Positions 46,355 to 59,460 of a stretch of 64,000 nucleotides of DNA are shown here, in pieces; the stretch's first letter is position 1, and each line of letters opens with the position of its first letter. This DNA comes from Macrotrachela quadricornifera (lineage: Eukaryota; Rotifera; Eurotatoria; Philodinida; Philodinidae): contig JAJEKB010020807.1 in assembly GCA_022393335.1 (NCBI GenBank), positions 530,427-594,426 of the forward strand, given 5' to 3'. A model generated the notes under the pieces. It saw only the letters and a program-made list of their open reading frames with translations. It did no database searches and was not told where the DNA came from. The position numbers and the translations under genes were made by a program.

Positions 46355-48949
46355 TTAAAGCTTCTTTTGTACTTCGTCAAAATGTGTTCTATATAATCGA
46401 AGTTGAGAAGGTTTTTGAGGCAATGATTGCCGTGCAATTCGCATAGCTTGTTGATAACAGAGGTGTGACGTCCGGCAATTACCGACATTATCGCACATTT
46501 GACCAATATCATTGTATATTGTTCCCAAATCTGGCTTTTTCATATAAGGATATTTGTTTATAATTCTTAATGTCTTTTTACAAAATTCGAATGCTTCTAA
46601 ATACTCTTTTCTCTTCATATGTATTTGCGCAATACTATTATAAATAATAACCAAATCTGAAACATTTTGTGTATTAGATTCAGGTATTGTCTGATAATGT
46701 TTCAATGCATTTTAATAATGCTCAGCTGCTTTTGATTGTTCTCCCATTTGTTCATAGACTTGACCAATGTTATTTTCGATAGTAGCAATCTTAATATAAT
46801 TTTGAGGAAGACAACCTTGTTGACGATTAAATGCATATTGAAATAATTTTAATGCGCTCGTATATTCTTTCATACACAAGTATATGTCAGCCATATTTGT
46901 GTATGTAGAAACTATGTCTGAGATATTAAAATAAATAGATTTCATCTGAATCTCTAATATAATTTGATAGTATTGTAGCGCTTCTGAATATTGTTTCATG
47001 ATTTTATTTAATTCTGCAATATAACCATATATGATAACCAGATTTGAATAATCCAAAGGATTAGATTGATCACAAATATCTCGTGCCATCTGATAGAATT
47101 GCAATGCATCTAAGTATTCTTCCATATATAGATATAATAATCCCATATCTTTGTAGAGTGTTGCTAAATCTATATTATTCAAATTTTTAGAGACTTGATA
47201 AAGTTTTAATGCCTTATGATAGAAGAGAATTGCCTTTTTATATTCGCCTTTATATGTTTTAATTATTCCCATTAAATGATAACGAAGGCCACTACGATCT
47301 TCTAGATCATCTTGGGATGAATTTTCAATTAGTATTTCAAAAACTTCTTCAGCTTTATTAAAAGAATCAATTTTAAATAACAATTCACCTAGTCGATCCC
47401 ATCCAGTTAATTCTTGTGTCAATTGTCGAACATATTCAGTGAGTTGTTTGATATCTTCATCATTATCATTTATTAATGAAAGTTCAATCTGCCAGAGATT
47501 ATCATCAAGATATTTTATGTCACCAATGCGAAAGATAGTATGTATTGTGAACAAAAATTCTCCTTCAGAATTAGAGAAATAACTTTTATTATCCAATGAA
47601 ACTAATTTTGTTGCAGTGAGAGCAGTTGGATCAATGTGCATTTTAAAAATAATACTGATTAAATTAGGATCATGACGATAATGATTAGCATACGACAAAG
47701 CCACCTCTTCATAGATTGTTGCTGATAAGAAACTATTGAAAGAAAAGAGACCACCTTGCATTGTACGTAATTGTTGAAAATGTACACATGATAATCCATG
47801 TCCTCGATAAAGTATCAATTTTTTGGATAATGGATTGTACATATTTTGTATTTGATAATGAAGATCTTGAACGAAAAAACCCATTTTGATAATAAGATTG
47901 ATATCTTGTAATTGAAATGCTTGATTAATCATATTAACAAGAAAAGAATCTTTAGTGTACCACCAAATCGGTGTATACAAATGATAATCACGTTCAAATT
48001 CATCGATTATTGAATTATTAATAAATTTCTTTTGACGACAGTATTGAATAAATTCATTTTTTGCATTATCATTAAATTTCATTTCAACAATTATTTCTTT
48101 AAGCAATTGTGTACTTATAAATAATGGATCAATATGAAGCAAATCAATGGTAGAGACAGTAATCGACGGCCATCGTCGACGACATTGTCTAATTTCTCGT
48201 TCAAGTATTTCATAAATCGAATCAAAATAATTAAAGACACCTTTTACCTTTGTCCAAATTTTTGTCCATCGTTCATATTCAGGCATATGTTTGCACAATA
48301 TAACGATAGAATGAATTTGTGTCATGTCATGAATAGATGGTATTGTCGATTCAGCGAATTTATTGGATATAATTATAAATAATATTTCACCTGCTTTTGC
48401 TTTAACAAATTCAATGCATTCCTTGGAATTAGTAAAGATATCGATTGTTCCAATCAAAGTACGAAGTTTATTAATTGAATTTGTATAGTCTTTGTTAGAT
48501 TGAATTTCGTTTGAGTTTAACCAAATGAGTCGAATATGTTGAAACGAAGGAAATAATGGTTTTAATGAAGAATGATAAGAAAGTACTGATGTTGTTTCCT
48601 CGAGTCTAGAAAAAATCATTGTGGCCATTGTCGGATTAATGATCGTATCAGATGTAGGTTCAATTGATGTAGCGGGTGCAGTGATTGATGTTCTTTTGAT
48701 CTTGTTTAATAGAACTTTTGAAATGGATTTATTGGACAGATTTGATGTTAGTTTAATTCTATTAGCGGGAGCTTGTTGATCAGTCCTACAAGTTGTATCG
48801 ATTGTACTCTTTAATGTTCGTTTTGGTTCATTCGTTGTACGTGATATAAATGGTCTGTTAGAAGCAATTGGTGTTAACTTGGCTTTGCTGACAATCAGAG
48901 CAGATATTGTTTTAGATTTAGACGATGATGCTTGTTTTCTTCTATCCAT
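46355..48949 (-). CDS. NAD:arginine ADP-ribosyltransferase with TPR repeats, interrupted by a stop
   Basis: From the ATG at 48949 to a TAA at 46714-46712 the frame encodes 745 residues; the same frame then continues open to 46355 with another 118 codons of clear TPR sequence. Residues 1-110 are a Ser/Thr/Lys-rich linker. Residues about 125-260 form a receiver-like alpha/beta domain of the kind that precedes these transferases in rotifers. Residues about 340-500 are the ADP-ribosyltransferase with the R-S-E triad: Tyr-Arg-Gly (about 380), Phe-Leu-Ser-Ala-Thr (about 407) and Ser-Glu-Gly-Glu-Phe (about 461). At least five TPRs follow (residues about 530-745), continuing past the stop (46705-46355). 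The transferase would modify arginines using NAD, with TPRs choosing partners. The stop falls inside a TPR helix where glutamine would be ordinary, so it is a recent nonsense change, a sequencing error, or a true truncated end. Confidence 0.88.
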
Positions 48950-49496
48950 AATAAATAGTTTAACAACAAGATTTTTTCTCTAAATTAAAACAAAAAAGAT
49001 TCTTTTTTGTTTATTTTTCACTATATCATTTGAATATAATCCAACTTGGAATATTCTAACTATTGATGAATTTTATTCAATAAAGACACGAAAAAACTTA
49101 ATCATATATTCTTTTGGAATTTTTTACCTTTTTTCCAACAACAATAAATATGTCATCAAAAAATAAATACAGCACTGACGTATGACAGAATGAATAAAAA
49201 GGATACCAGTTAGTAAGAGTATATAAATATCTACTGACACCTATAAACGACAAATATTTATCATTTTTTAGTGCGTACTATATAACATATAATCATTACC
49301 ATGGTATACAATACATGTTTTTAAGGTTATATATGTCATTATTTAAAAAATAGAAATAATAATATTTCTTCCAACTTCGATAAGAATACATTAGAAGTGT
49401 AGGAACATTAAAAATCGAAAAGGAAAGTAAATATATCATCACTTTTTCAAGTTGACTAACAACATTTACTTCAATATATCCAATTACCTGCACATG
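48950..49496. other. Upstream region of the ADP-ribosyltransferase gene
   Basis: About 550 bases of AT-rich sequence without coding potential, ending at the Helitron-like element. Confidence 0.4.
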
Positions 49497-50522
49497 TCTA
49501 ATCTATATATATAAAGAAGAAAGTTTGTCTGTCTGTCTGTTCGCTATGCATTCAGTCCATGTACAAGCTAGCGTCACCAAACTTTCCATGGTACCTCTCC
49601 AGGCCCAGAGGAAGGTCATGGCGGGGGTCACCCACCTAGGGTGTGGGTGGAATCTCACCCAGATAGTACTGTAATAGCTAACATTACCAAACTTTCCATA
49701 ATGCCTCCCAAGACCCAGAGGAAGGTCATGGCGGGATGACCCATCGAAGGTGTGGGTGAAGTCTCACCCAGATAGTGCTGTATTAGCTAACATTACCAAA
49801 TTTTCCATGTTGCTTCTCTGAGTTCAGAGGCATTTTTAAAGAGCGCTGTTACCATTAATAGGAGTAGGGAGGAGGCGTCTGGGTGAAATTTCAATGAAGT
49901 TCTCTCACAATGAACTTTGCGTTAATTTTCTAGAAATTTCGCGAATCTGTTATGATTCTAAGATTAATCGTTTTTTATCGAGGATTCTTTGGTTTAAATT
50001 TGAAAATTGGATGTTTCTAATTTATATATATAAAGGAGAAAGTTTGTCTGCCTGTCTGTTTTTTATACATTTGGACATCGCACGAGTTGAGGGTGCCAAA
50101 CTTTTCATGGCATACTCTTAGGTCTCGAGGAAGGTCAAAATGGATCAGGATAGCTGGCGAGAGGATTGGGCTGAAATTTCACAACAGGTTATGATACATT
50201 ACAATTTTCCCCAGTTTTTCAAAAACTTCGAGACATATGCTGCCATTGTCAGAATATCTGCCTGTTAGTGCCAGTTTTTTTGCACTGGGTATTGGTATAA
50301 AGTATGGAAATACGCATGAGTTAATAGAAAGACTGTTACACCCTCACTCTATTTGCTGAATTATCCGATTTAAAAAGGAATATAAGTGTATGCACGGCGG
50401 GATATGTAGTAATAATAGATGAAAATGTCTTAATCAAGCCTTCTATACATCTTCTGTCGTTTTCTGACATGATAAGTTTCCAGTATGAAGATTTCCCAAG
50501 CAACGCCGGGTACTACCGCTAG
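49497..50522 (+). mobile_element. Non-autonomous Helitron-like element with duplicated 5' end
   Basis: The left end TCTAATCTATATATATAAAG, followed by an AAGTTTGTCTGTCTGTCTG stretch, is typical of Helitron 5' ends (an alternative start at the second TC is 49502, preceded by A). The right end, GCAACGCCGGGTACTACCGCTAG at about 50500-50522 followed by T, is a typical Helitron 3' terminus ending CTAG. A second 5' end (TCTAATTTATATATATAAAGG, then AGTTTGTCTGCCTGTCTG) starts at 50016. Between them are about three tandem ~110-base units (landmark ACCAAACTTTCCAT ... AGAGGAAGGTCATGGCGGG ... TCTCACCCAGATAGT), with a fourth degenerate unit after the second 5' end. No Rep/helicase is encoded. The minor hairpin before CTAG is weak. 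Confidence 0.8.
49566..49905. repeat. Tandem ~110-base units inside the Helitron-like element
   Basis: Three successive copies start near 49568 (GCTAGCGTCACCAAACTTTCC), 49678 (GCTAACATTACCAAACTTTCC) and 49788 (GCTAACATTACCAAATTTTCC). The first two end in TCTCACCCAGATAGTnCTGTA. A fourth, diverged copy is near 50085 (GGGTGCCAAACTTTTCATGG). Confidence 0.8.
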
Positions 50523-53114
50523 TATTTGATATGTTTCTAAAACAAATAGCATTCGCTGCTTCGACTCTCCTAGTCTTCGACTGAATGATTTGGTTTGTTT
50601 ATTTACCACGCTTTACCTTGTTTAGAACATTGTTGATATTATCAAATGTATCCAAGCATATTTGTTATAAGACTAGTACGATGGTCTATAATAATGTAGC
50701 CAGTTTAGAATTACGATGATTTTTAAACATAAAATCAATGTTTTTAACGACAACTTTTGAACCAATGGTTAGTAACATGAAGAAAGATTAATCTTTCGAC
50801 GAAAATTTATAGACAAAGTTAAATTATAAGTGATCAAATCTGCAATTTATGAAATTGCTTAGCATGACGAATATCACTTTATCATGCAATGACAATAATA
50901 TGCTTCTTACAATTACTAACGAGCGCTCGAATTTATACGTGATCACTGTATATATAGCTCAACTAGAATATACTCAAACTATGATTTGAAATAAAAGAAA
51001 CTGTCTCTAAACTTGATGACAATTGTACTTTTTATAAGTACTTTTTTAGAATTATGCATTATGGTACGTAGTTGCATTGTCCTACAGAATGATTCAGTGA
51101 TGAGTATGAGTTTTTAGGATAACTAAGAGTATTTATTTTAAAAGTTTTATAATCAATGACGTGACACATATTTCCTTTTCTGAACGACAGAACCTTACAT
51201 CGAAAAATGTATGTATGTTTGTCTTTCTATTCAAGCCAATCAGATTTGTGTAAGATTTTTCCGACTATTATCTGGATGAAACATGGACATGTCTATCCAT
51301 TGAGTTTCCATAAAGGAAAATCTTTAATATGACTCGAACAATCGTACGTTTCATCTGAACAATAGTAGAAATTCAATTTGAGTCAACAATCATCACACAA
51401 TTTTAATCAACACAATTAGGTATGTTGCAGCCATTAACAGCTACTGGTGAAACAATATATATTGGGAATAACTTTTATATAAGTTAAAATGAACGAAAAA
51501 TCTGTAGAATTGTGCGAAACATCGTCACATATTGGAATATGAAAAACTCTTAAAGTAAAAATATGCTGCAATATGTAATAGAATGTTGGACAATTTCTGT
51601 TTGTCATATCTTTTCTTTTTAATTTCTGTTTCAAGTATTTGCGAGTTGTTTAAGTTTTTATATTTATGCTGTGTTTATTACTTTTTACCATAATAGGTAA
51701 AAGAACACACTCGAGATATGCCTAGAGGTGTTTTTTATTTTGCCCTCATTTTCACTATTATAAGTTTGACTTCGTCGGTAGAAAGAGAAGATTTATATTA
51801 ATTTGTATTTGTCTTAATTATTAAAATAATGAATCTGATAAAACTGATATTATTTAGACAGCAAATGTAAATCATCCAGTACCATAATTGCTTTGTATGT
51901 TCTACAAAATCAACGCTGTTTGAACTACCAGTTTGGCAGAACTATTATACTTCTATAAAGTTTTAGACAGTAGAAACAATGAAACATAAAAAGTTCTTTC
52001 TTCATATTTGATGATAAACTATAATCGAGAAATTTTGAAAACTAATGCTGCATTAAAGAAATATACGTCTTCAGTGTCAATCTTTTTAAAATACAATGGG
52101 CATTAAAAGTTTGCCACCGATTTTTTGTTTTCAGTCGTATAATTAAACTACACAATATTAATTTAACTCAATCACATATCTACATAGTAGAGATCGAGTA
52201 GTGCATTTATATATCTGTTCAATTTGAAAAACTTTTGAGTATGTTATAGAATAAGAAAAATAAATATTAGTGCTAAGAAAAAAATTATATAAAAAAAAAC
52301 AAAATGACATTGTTATTATAGACTAAAAAATATACAGAAATCTTTTGTCTTATTGGAGTTTGTAGAGCTTTTCGTGCTGCTCATTTTCATAGAAGTTTTT
52401 TGAATTGATTATAAAATTGTGATATAATGGACAAAATACTAAACAAAATGTTTTTAACATCGTTTGTTTTCAAAAGATACGTCGTGAATAGATCTATAAA
52501 AACTATAAGAACAAATCTCTACTGACTTTTTATGGTAGTTTCTTCTATAGTCAAAAAAAATAATTATGAAAACCTTGGATTTAAATCCGAGTCTTATATG
52601 TACTTCAAAAAGTAAAAATAATTGACGACAAATTAATTTTGATCGAACTCTCAAAAAACTATCTATTGAGAGTCTATGCTCAGCATTTTGACCATATCAT
52701 TCTACTTAAGTGAGCAAATTATCATATAAAAGAAGTGACAGAAGTCAAAAACTGAGCAAATCCGAAGCAATATTACACTGTGGGAAGTGAGACTTTGGAT
52801 TTATTTGACGTGCTGCACAAGATCTTAGACTTATTTTTCTACAAGACGTAAATCTCATCAACGACACATCTTTTGCCACTAAATTGTAAGAAAAAAAAAC
52901 CTGGGAAGCCGAGATAACATGGACGACACTGTAGACGAGCCTATCTACTGATCATTGACTCAACTCCAACAGTGACTGAATATCTTTAGAAAGCAAGTTT
53001 AGATTCGTGCTCAGTTTAAAAAACTGGGCACGGAGGATTTATCACAGAATAGACTTAGGATTGTATCTAGTGAGATTATGATCGTAGGTGATCTCATGGA
53101 TCTATGATAGATAT
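50523..53114. other. Long intergenic region, no supported gene
   Basis: About 2.6 kb of AT-rich sequence. Short minus-strand frames (51434-51634, 52454-52654) are not supported. Near 52910-52950 there is a small segment shared with 14040-14075 (ATGGACnACACTGTAG). Confidence 0.45.
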
Positions 53115-53665
53115 ATGATACACAGAGATATCAGTATTTTCATAATAATCCATCAATATAAATAGCTATCGAGTTCGAATTTTTTCCATTTGATAACTCT
53201 TTTTAGTAGCGACAAAACCGCTAGTCACCGAAGATATATTTAGGCACAGTGGCTTCAGAATACAGATTTCGTGCATTGTTGGGCCTCTGTTTAGTCAACT
53301 TTCACTTAAAAACTTCGATTTGATTCAAAACTAATATCATATCCTTTATCATCGTTGAAAATTGAGTCGATTCATACATATTTTAAATAATTCTGAGAAA
53401 AATACTTTTTTGAAAAAATCTCTGTACCTGCCGGTCAGGGATGGTCTGGTCAATAATAACAATTTTTTCGATAACTCAGCCATTTTTTGACGAATCATTC
53501 TCGTCTTCTTCTCTCGACCGAGATAGTAATCAGACAATTCCGTGCACAAAATTTCAGCTGAATTGAATGTAATTGTGAAGAGTTGTCATGGAAATGATCG
53601 ACCAGACACGCTAACCGATTCTAGTGTGTATGAACTTGTTGAGTACACAAGAATGATGTATACAA
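53115..53665. repeat. Dispersed 0.5-kb repeat, copy 2
   Basis: Second copy of the repeat at 10833-11345, in the same orientation. It has the same block order but carries about 75 additional bases at roughly 53413-53486, including CTGTACCTGCCGGTCAGGGATGG, which are absent from copy 1. Confidence 0.75.
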
Positions 53666-54444
53666 TGACCTATTTAATGATTCCTGAGTATTCTGCTATA
53701 TAGCGTAAATATTAATATTGATTTCAATTTAAAATATGGTCACTGGGAAGGCTATAAAATCATCTATCTTTTGCAGTGCATCGGTAATCGAAATTTCAAT
53801 TATATTATGGAGAAACGGCTTTATAGAAGTACGTCATTTCTTCTATTTTTTAGCGCTGTTCAAAAGAAGGTTTATAAAGCAAGTGTGACCGATTTGGGTC
53901 ATTTTTACTGGAGAAATGAGAAAAAAAATTGAATTCAATAAAAATTGTTGTATGTTGTTTTGCGTTACCAGATACGGCTTCAAGTTAGTATTAAAGTCAA
54001 TATTTATGATTTGCAATGTCGTTTATAAATATTATTTTTTTATTAAAATGCTTGGAAGTTTTTTCTCTTGTCAGAAAAAATCTTCCCTTTCTCATTACCA
54101 ACATAACTGCTTTAAAAATAGAGGAAGTCAATAGTAAGTTAAAACAAGTCAATAAATATATTAAATTATAGAAGAGACGGCGTTGATGAGAAACAAAAAA
54201 AACACAGAACGAATCTTGTGGGAAAATGTGTATTACTTTATTGCTTCTCTTGTAGAAGAAATTTAATTATGACACATATCAACTGATCGTGCATTGCCAT
54301 ATATAGTAACAGAGCATGAATGATTTATTTGCGTTGAAAAATCCAATTTTTTATCTTGATGTTAACAGTATAAAAACCATGTTTTACATACAGTGAAACA
54401 CTGAAATAGTATATAGTGGTAATATTTGAAAGCTTAATTCAAGC
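53666..54444. other. Upstream region of the F-BAR-like gene
   Basis: No gene supported; AT-rich. Confidence 0.4.
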
Positions 54445-55426
54445 ATGTCATATCCCGACTTTTCGCCATGCATTCAACAAGAAGTTCATGGTAAATGAAA
54501 TATAACTTTTAGTTCTCGTGATTTTCGATTGTATCATAGGCGCTCGTCATTGTATTGGTCTACTGAAATCGATGGAAGAAGATATGATTGAAGTATATAA
54601 AGGGATAGAACGCATATTAATGGGACATAGTAAGAAATATACACGAAATTTGAATAAAGATTCGCATCTTGCTCAATATCCGTTGATTAAGCAACAATTT
54701 ATACGCCTTACTTCAATCGGTGAACTGTTAGCCGATTGTTTCAAGGATGCACGCCGTCAGATCAAGCAAGAGCTTGTTGCTATCAGTCCATCTCCAACTT
54801 GTACGTTTGAAAAAGATATGCAACAGGCACATAAACAAATAGATATAAACAATAAAAAACTGGCGGATTTGAACCAAAAACAAAAAAAATTCATAGCAAT
54901 TTGGATGAACTTCGTAACCAATTAAATGATACTTTGTTAAAAAAAGGCTAAGCGAGATAAGCTCAAATCAAAGGAAGAGACGTTAGAAGAGCGTTTGCAA
55001 CAATACAAAACTCGCATAACAAGTGCTGAGAATGCATGTGTAACAGCAAAACGTGAGTATGAACGAGAATGCATACGCCTTTTTTATCAAAGTCAACAAC
55101 GTGAATTAGAACAACTACAAAATTTCAACGCTTATATGCAACGATATATTAAATCTGTTAAAGTTCGCTCATGCAACAAAGAAATAAAAGAAATTGACAT
55201 TCAGGTAGTGAATGGACACGACTGTCAACGGGATATACGAGATTGGCAAAAAGAGTTTATCGGTAACAGCATTAGTGACAATCGAATTCCAATATCTGGC
55301 AGATGTTCTCAATCTTATCTTGTACAAGAATCCTCATCGGATGATGATGATCATGATGATGAGAGTAACGGCCATAGCAGTGCAATAATTCCTCATGGAG
55401 CAAGCTCAGGACAACGGCGGCGATGA
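54445..55426 (+). CDS. F-BAR-like coiled-coil protein with two compensating frameshifts
   Basis: Exon 1 is 54445-54490. A 49-base GT-AG intron follows and exon 2 starts at 54540; the join restores Val-His-Gly-Ala-Arg-His-Cys. The first 135 residues resemble the start of an F-BAR (membrane-curving) domain: a Gly-x-x-x-Leu-Leu-Lys-Ser-Met segment, a Lys-Lys-Tyr region, and Ala-Asp-Cys-Phe-Lys-Asp-Ala. The frame then slips at an A8 run (54882-54889) and returns at an A7 run (54939-54945). The intervening 50 bases read as coiled coil (Asn-Leu-Asp-Glu-Leu-Arg-Asn-Gln) only in the shifted frame. Downstream coiled coil continues in the original frame to an acidic Ser/Asp tail and a stop at 55426. 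No SH3 or other C-terminal module is present. It is either a real gene with homopolymer sequencing errors or a freshly broken allele. Confidence 0.68.
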
Positions 55427-58400
55427 TAATAATACTATTCTATATAAATGACTTTTTCAATACTCAGTAATCAAGATTGTATTAAAATAATCATAGAAAA
55501 ATTTTTAAATATATTGGTTTAATCCTCACCACACTGCAGGATATAAAGGACATGATGCAAATGTTTCGAGTGTTGTGTTTATATATGCAGATTCTGAAAA
55601 AGAAATCGATCATAATTAGAACTGATAAGAACGTCTTGACCTCCTTGTTTGATTATATTCCCACTGTGTGACCTCTCATTTAGATACCAGAAGGCAATAA
55701 GAGATTTCTATCAGTTTCTTAAAACTCTGACACTCCATTGCACTCCTGTAGGGTTTATGAGGATCCATGGATGTCCATGACATGTGCAGACGTTGTGAAA
55801 GTTCGGTTAGAACTAAAATCGATATGGTTATTCTTGCTAGTGCATGCATTGGCCAAAAGTTCAGAAAGGTTGGAATTAGTTTTCTTTTTCAATTTCCTCG
55901 ACTGAAGAGAGAGTCATATGAAAAAAACTAAAATGAGTTTGTGGTCTTTTAGCTGGGTCAAAAGAACATCGGCTTAAAAATTCATAGTCAGACTTTTTCG
56001 CGATAAGAATTTCGACGAATCAGATTTTTCTATGTTGAAAACAATCAATCAGTGGTTTTCAATAAAGAATTCGATTTTCCACTGACATTGGTGTAGAATC
56101 GGGAATTTGAGTATCTAAGTTATATAACGTGAGATATGTCTGTGCTGTTGTTTATTATCGGAAACTTGTTTTTGTAAGTTATAGGAAGGTTATTTTAGGC
56201 AAATAAGGATTTTTTTTTATAAAGTTTGATCAAAGATTTTCGAGTTTGAGAGACCGATTCGTATCATAAGAGTTTAAATGTCATTGAAAATGCATTTTTG
56301 TTTACCGAAGATCTTTTTAAAAGAAAATAAGAATCTGTTTTCAGGAGTGAAGGATAGACTATATTGCCTAAATTAGTTGGTAGTTTTGCACGTATGGTTG
56401 TTTCTGAAGTTCGTCTGTATATTTATGTACCTAAACCGATAGGAAAATGCACTCAATTAAATTAAGATAAAAAATTGTATGCAGTGTAATTGCGGGAAAA
56501 AGATTTGGATTTAAAGTTAAATTGGAGTTTAATAAGTTAGCACTTTATACTCTGTTGAGCCATTTTTGACCCATTTGTACAAAATTTTCCAGAAAATACA
56601 GAAAGGATGGGATTGAAAACTCCCAAAACAATATTGGTGAGAAACTCCATAATCTATCGATTGATAAAAGAAATATTTTGTTTCGTTGCTGTGTCTTCGA
56701 GATATATGGCTTTCAAAGGAATTTAAAACAACAAAATTTTAAGAATAAAATGGTTTTACACTCATACGCAATAGAGATTGCGGGGCTGCGTTGTGTTAAC
56801 CATATCAACGAAAATGTCTACTATTTAATAAAATGCGTTTCAAAAATTTCACAATGGCTTACCAGATAAGAAATGTTAAAACACAAGATGGATCCTGAAA
56901 TGACTATTGAACAGGAAGAGAGAGATGGCACATACCATGAATCTATTATTCGTAAATCTTATTAGAGTGGTAGTCGAAAAAAATATTTATCATCAATTAA
57001 ATGTCTTCATCAGTGGTATAAATACTCAAAGAAAAATGTATTTCTAAAAAATCTGTGTCAAAAATGCATGTGTTATTTCAAATTACCTTCTTATATTCGT
57101 AGCTTTTCTTTTTGAATTTGAGTCTAATCAAAAGGAATAGAAAGCACATTAGTCTAATTAACACTGTCATAAGCAAGAAAAGAAATAGGGTTTTTAAATT
57201 GTTACATCGTCTGTTCTGTCGCAAAAGTCATTGTGCTTATCAAACTATCCTGGATGAAAGGTAGTGCGCCTGATTGATCTGCCCATACTATTGGCGTATT
57301 TGGGAGGCCAGTATTCTATTTCTAAGATAATTTTATCAGTAGCTTTTCGAGAATCGTTTCAGGATATAGAGGATTAATTGTAAACCAGTTTAAAAAGAAA
57401 AACAAGTTAGAAAAAAAACAAAGATTTTTCGTGGTGATTCAACATTAATTATCAAATTAACTATTGCTTGCATTTTTCGCTAAGATTTTATAAGCATTTG
57501 CATCACTTGAAGTAGCATTTTGATGAATGGAGAAACAAATAAATTTATTTTATTTTAAAAAGTAAAACACCTTATTAAAAGCTCGACAATAAATTAATTT
57601 GCATCATCAGTTTCACTTGTTTTATGTATGTTTTGAAATTTCAAATTTTCAAATGCTAGAATGATTTTATCTACTTATTTCAAATCAACTTTATCGCTTA
57701 TTACAAAAAAACAAAGGATTCAATCATTATCATTAAATCTACTTTAATTCCTACTAGCAAATTTCATAATAATATTAGTTATAGCTGCAACAAGTTCATT
57801 TGGCAAAACTTTCAGAAGTTATTAGAACGTATTAGATATGTTCTAGTTTGTGTATGAGTTGAAATATTATCTGACATAAACATTTCAAGTGATACCAACT
57901 AATAGTTTTAATTCAATAAAAGATTCAAGAAAATAATTTGCAATATTTTGATGTACAACACGAATTTTTTAAAATATTTTTATTTCATATGCCTTTCAAT
58001 AAATGAATGACTCCAACAAGTCACAACTTTTAAATCAAAATCCATTTCACATAAAAGAAGAGCTAAGCAAGTCCTTATATTCACAGATATCAAAACAATT
58101 CTTCATATATACCTAACGAATAATTAACAACAACCCATAATAATAGCGCAAAGCGTAAATTTTTAAATAAATTTTATTTGAGAATACCTCGAATAAGTCA
58201 TTATTACATGATTATATGTCAAGAAATTCAAATTCATTTATTGTTGGTCATAATATAAACTTATATAATGAATCGTGATGGGCCGTAAGTCGTTAGAAGT
58301 GTAATACGTTCATTTTCGTATCGACATAAATTGTGACAGAACAGAAAAAAGAAGGTCGTGATATAGACGAATATGATCGTAAAAGAAACGGCAGAACGAA

Positions 58401-59299
58401 AGAACAAATATATAATAGACGACGTAATGAACGTCTTACATTTCTTTTACGTTTTCATATACAATGAATATAAGGAGAAAACGAAAGAAACAGTTTTTCT
58501 TTTGAAAGTGTTTTCTTATTTCGAAAACAAATGTTTTTTTGTTACAAAAAAAATAAGAAGTGATGAAAGATTCATCAGAAAAGCTAGTATCATTATCCTT
58601 TTCTTATTTTTTGCGTGTTCTGATATATTAATCCTATTGATTTTTAATTAAATTACATCAATCTGTTAATTGTATTCAAATTTTATCCATTTATTTCACC
58701 AAAATTTCCAATGGTTTAATAATAATAAATAACACAAAAAAATATAAATATATCAGTAAGTAACATACATTTTTTAAAACTATTTTTATTTAAGAATATG
58801 AAAATGTCAGCATTTTCAGGCGTCAATCTCCAACGACTGTCAGAAGTTTAACCACCAGTCACCGAAAACAATTTTTTTCTAGAGGCTGTTTATCGTTAAT
58901 ACATATAAATACTAATTTTGGCAATATATAATCATTTTTCATTACGTGAAAAGCAATTCGCACGTTATTTCGTATCAGACGTAACAAATAGATGCTTTCT
59001 TCTTAGTCGTCCGGTTATCTCTTTGGATTCAATAGTTGTTACGTTCTACCGCATATGAACGTCTGACAAGAACGACGGAAAAAATAATTCACGATAGAAT
59101 GAAAGAAACATATATATAAATTTACGCATATTGGGAAGAATAGAAAAAGCTGATGGTATAACGTTATCATTTTTTTTCTTTCTTTCGTTCGTTCGTTCGC
59201 TATAGTTGAAATATCATATCACGACATATGAAGTTATTTCGGTCTATCACTAGATACATTTTATGCTCGCCACTAAAAATTACTGATATTCTATTGGTT
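55427..59299. other. Long gene-poor AT-rich region
   Basis: About 3.9 kb with no supported gene. A short motif of the form TTTTTAAAAnTATTTTTATTTnAGAATA recurs near 57968, 58160 and 58770, but spacing is irregular and the match may be compositional. A short TTCG run lies at about 59178-59201. The frames at 56678-56869 and 58373-58651 are low-complexity. Confidence 0.5.
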
Positions 59300-59460
59300 T
59301 TTAGATTTGTTACACAATGCCATTCTCTACGCGACAAAATAATGCAAATAAAAAAATGGTTTCGTCAAAGGCTCCCATGGCTTCAAAAAAAGTAAGAATA
59401 TTATTTAACAATTTTAAATAAGTGTATTGAGTTGTAGATCATGGAAGCGAGATTGCTGAT

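Noticed and set aside
48134..48382. Plus-strand frame inside the ADP-ribosyltransferase
   Set aside because: Antisense shadow of conserved coding sequence.
58373..58651. 92-codon plus-strand frame
   Set aside because: Lys/Phe/Ile-rich translation of AT-rich sequence with no domain or context.
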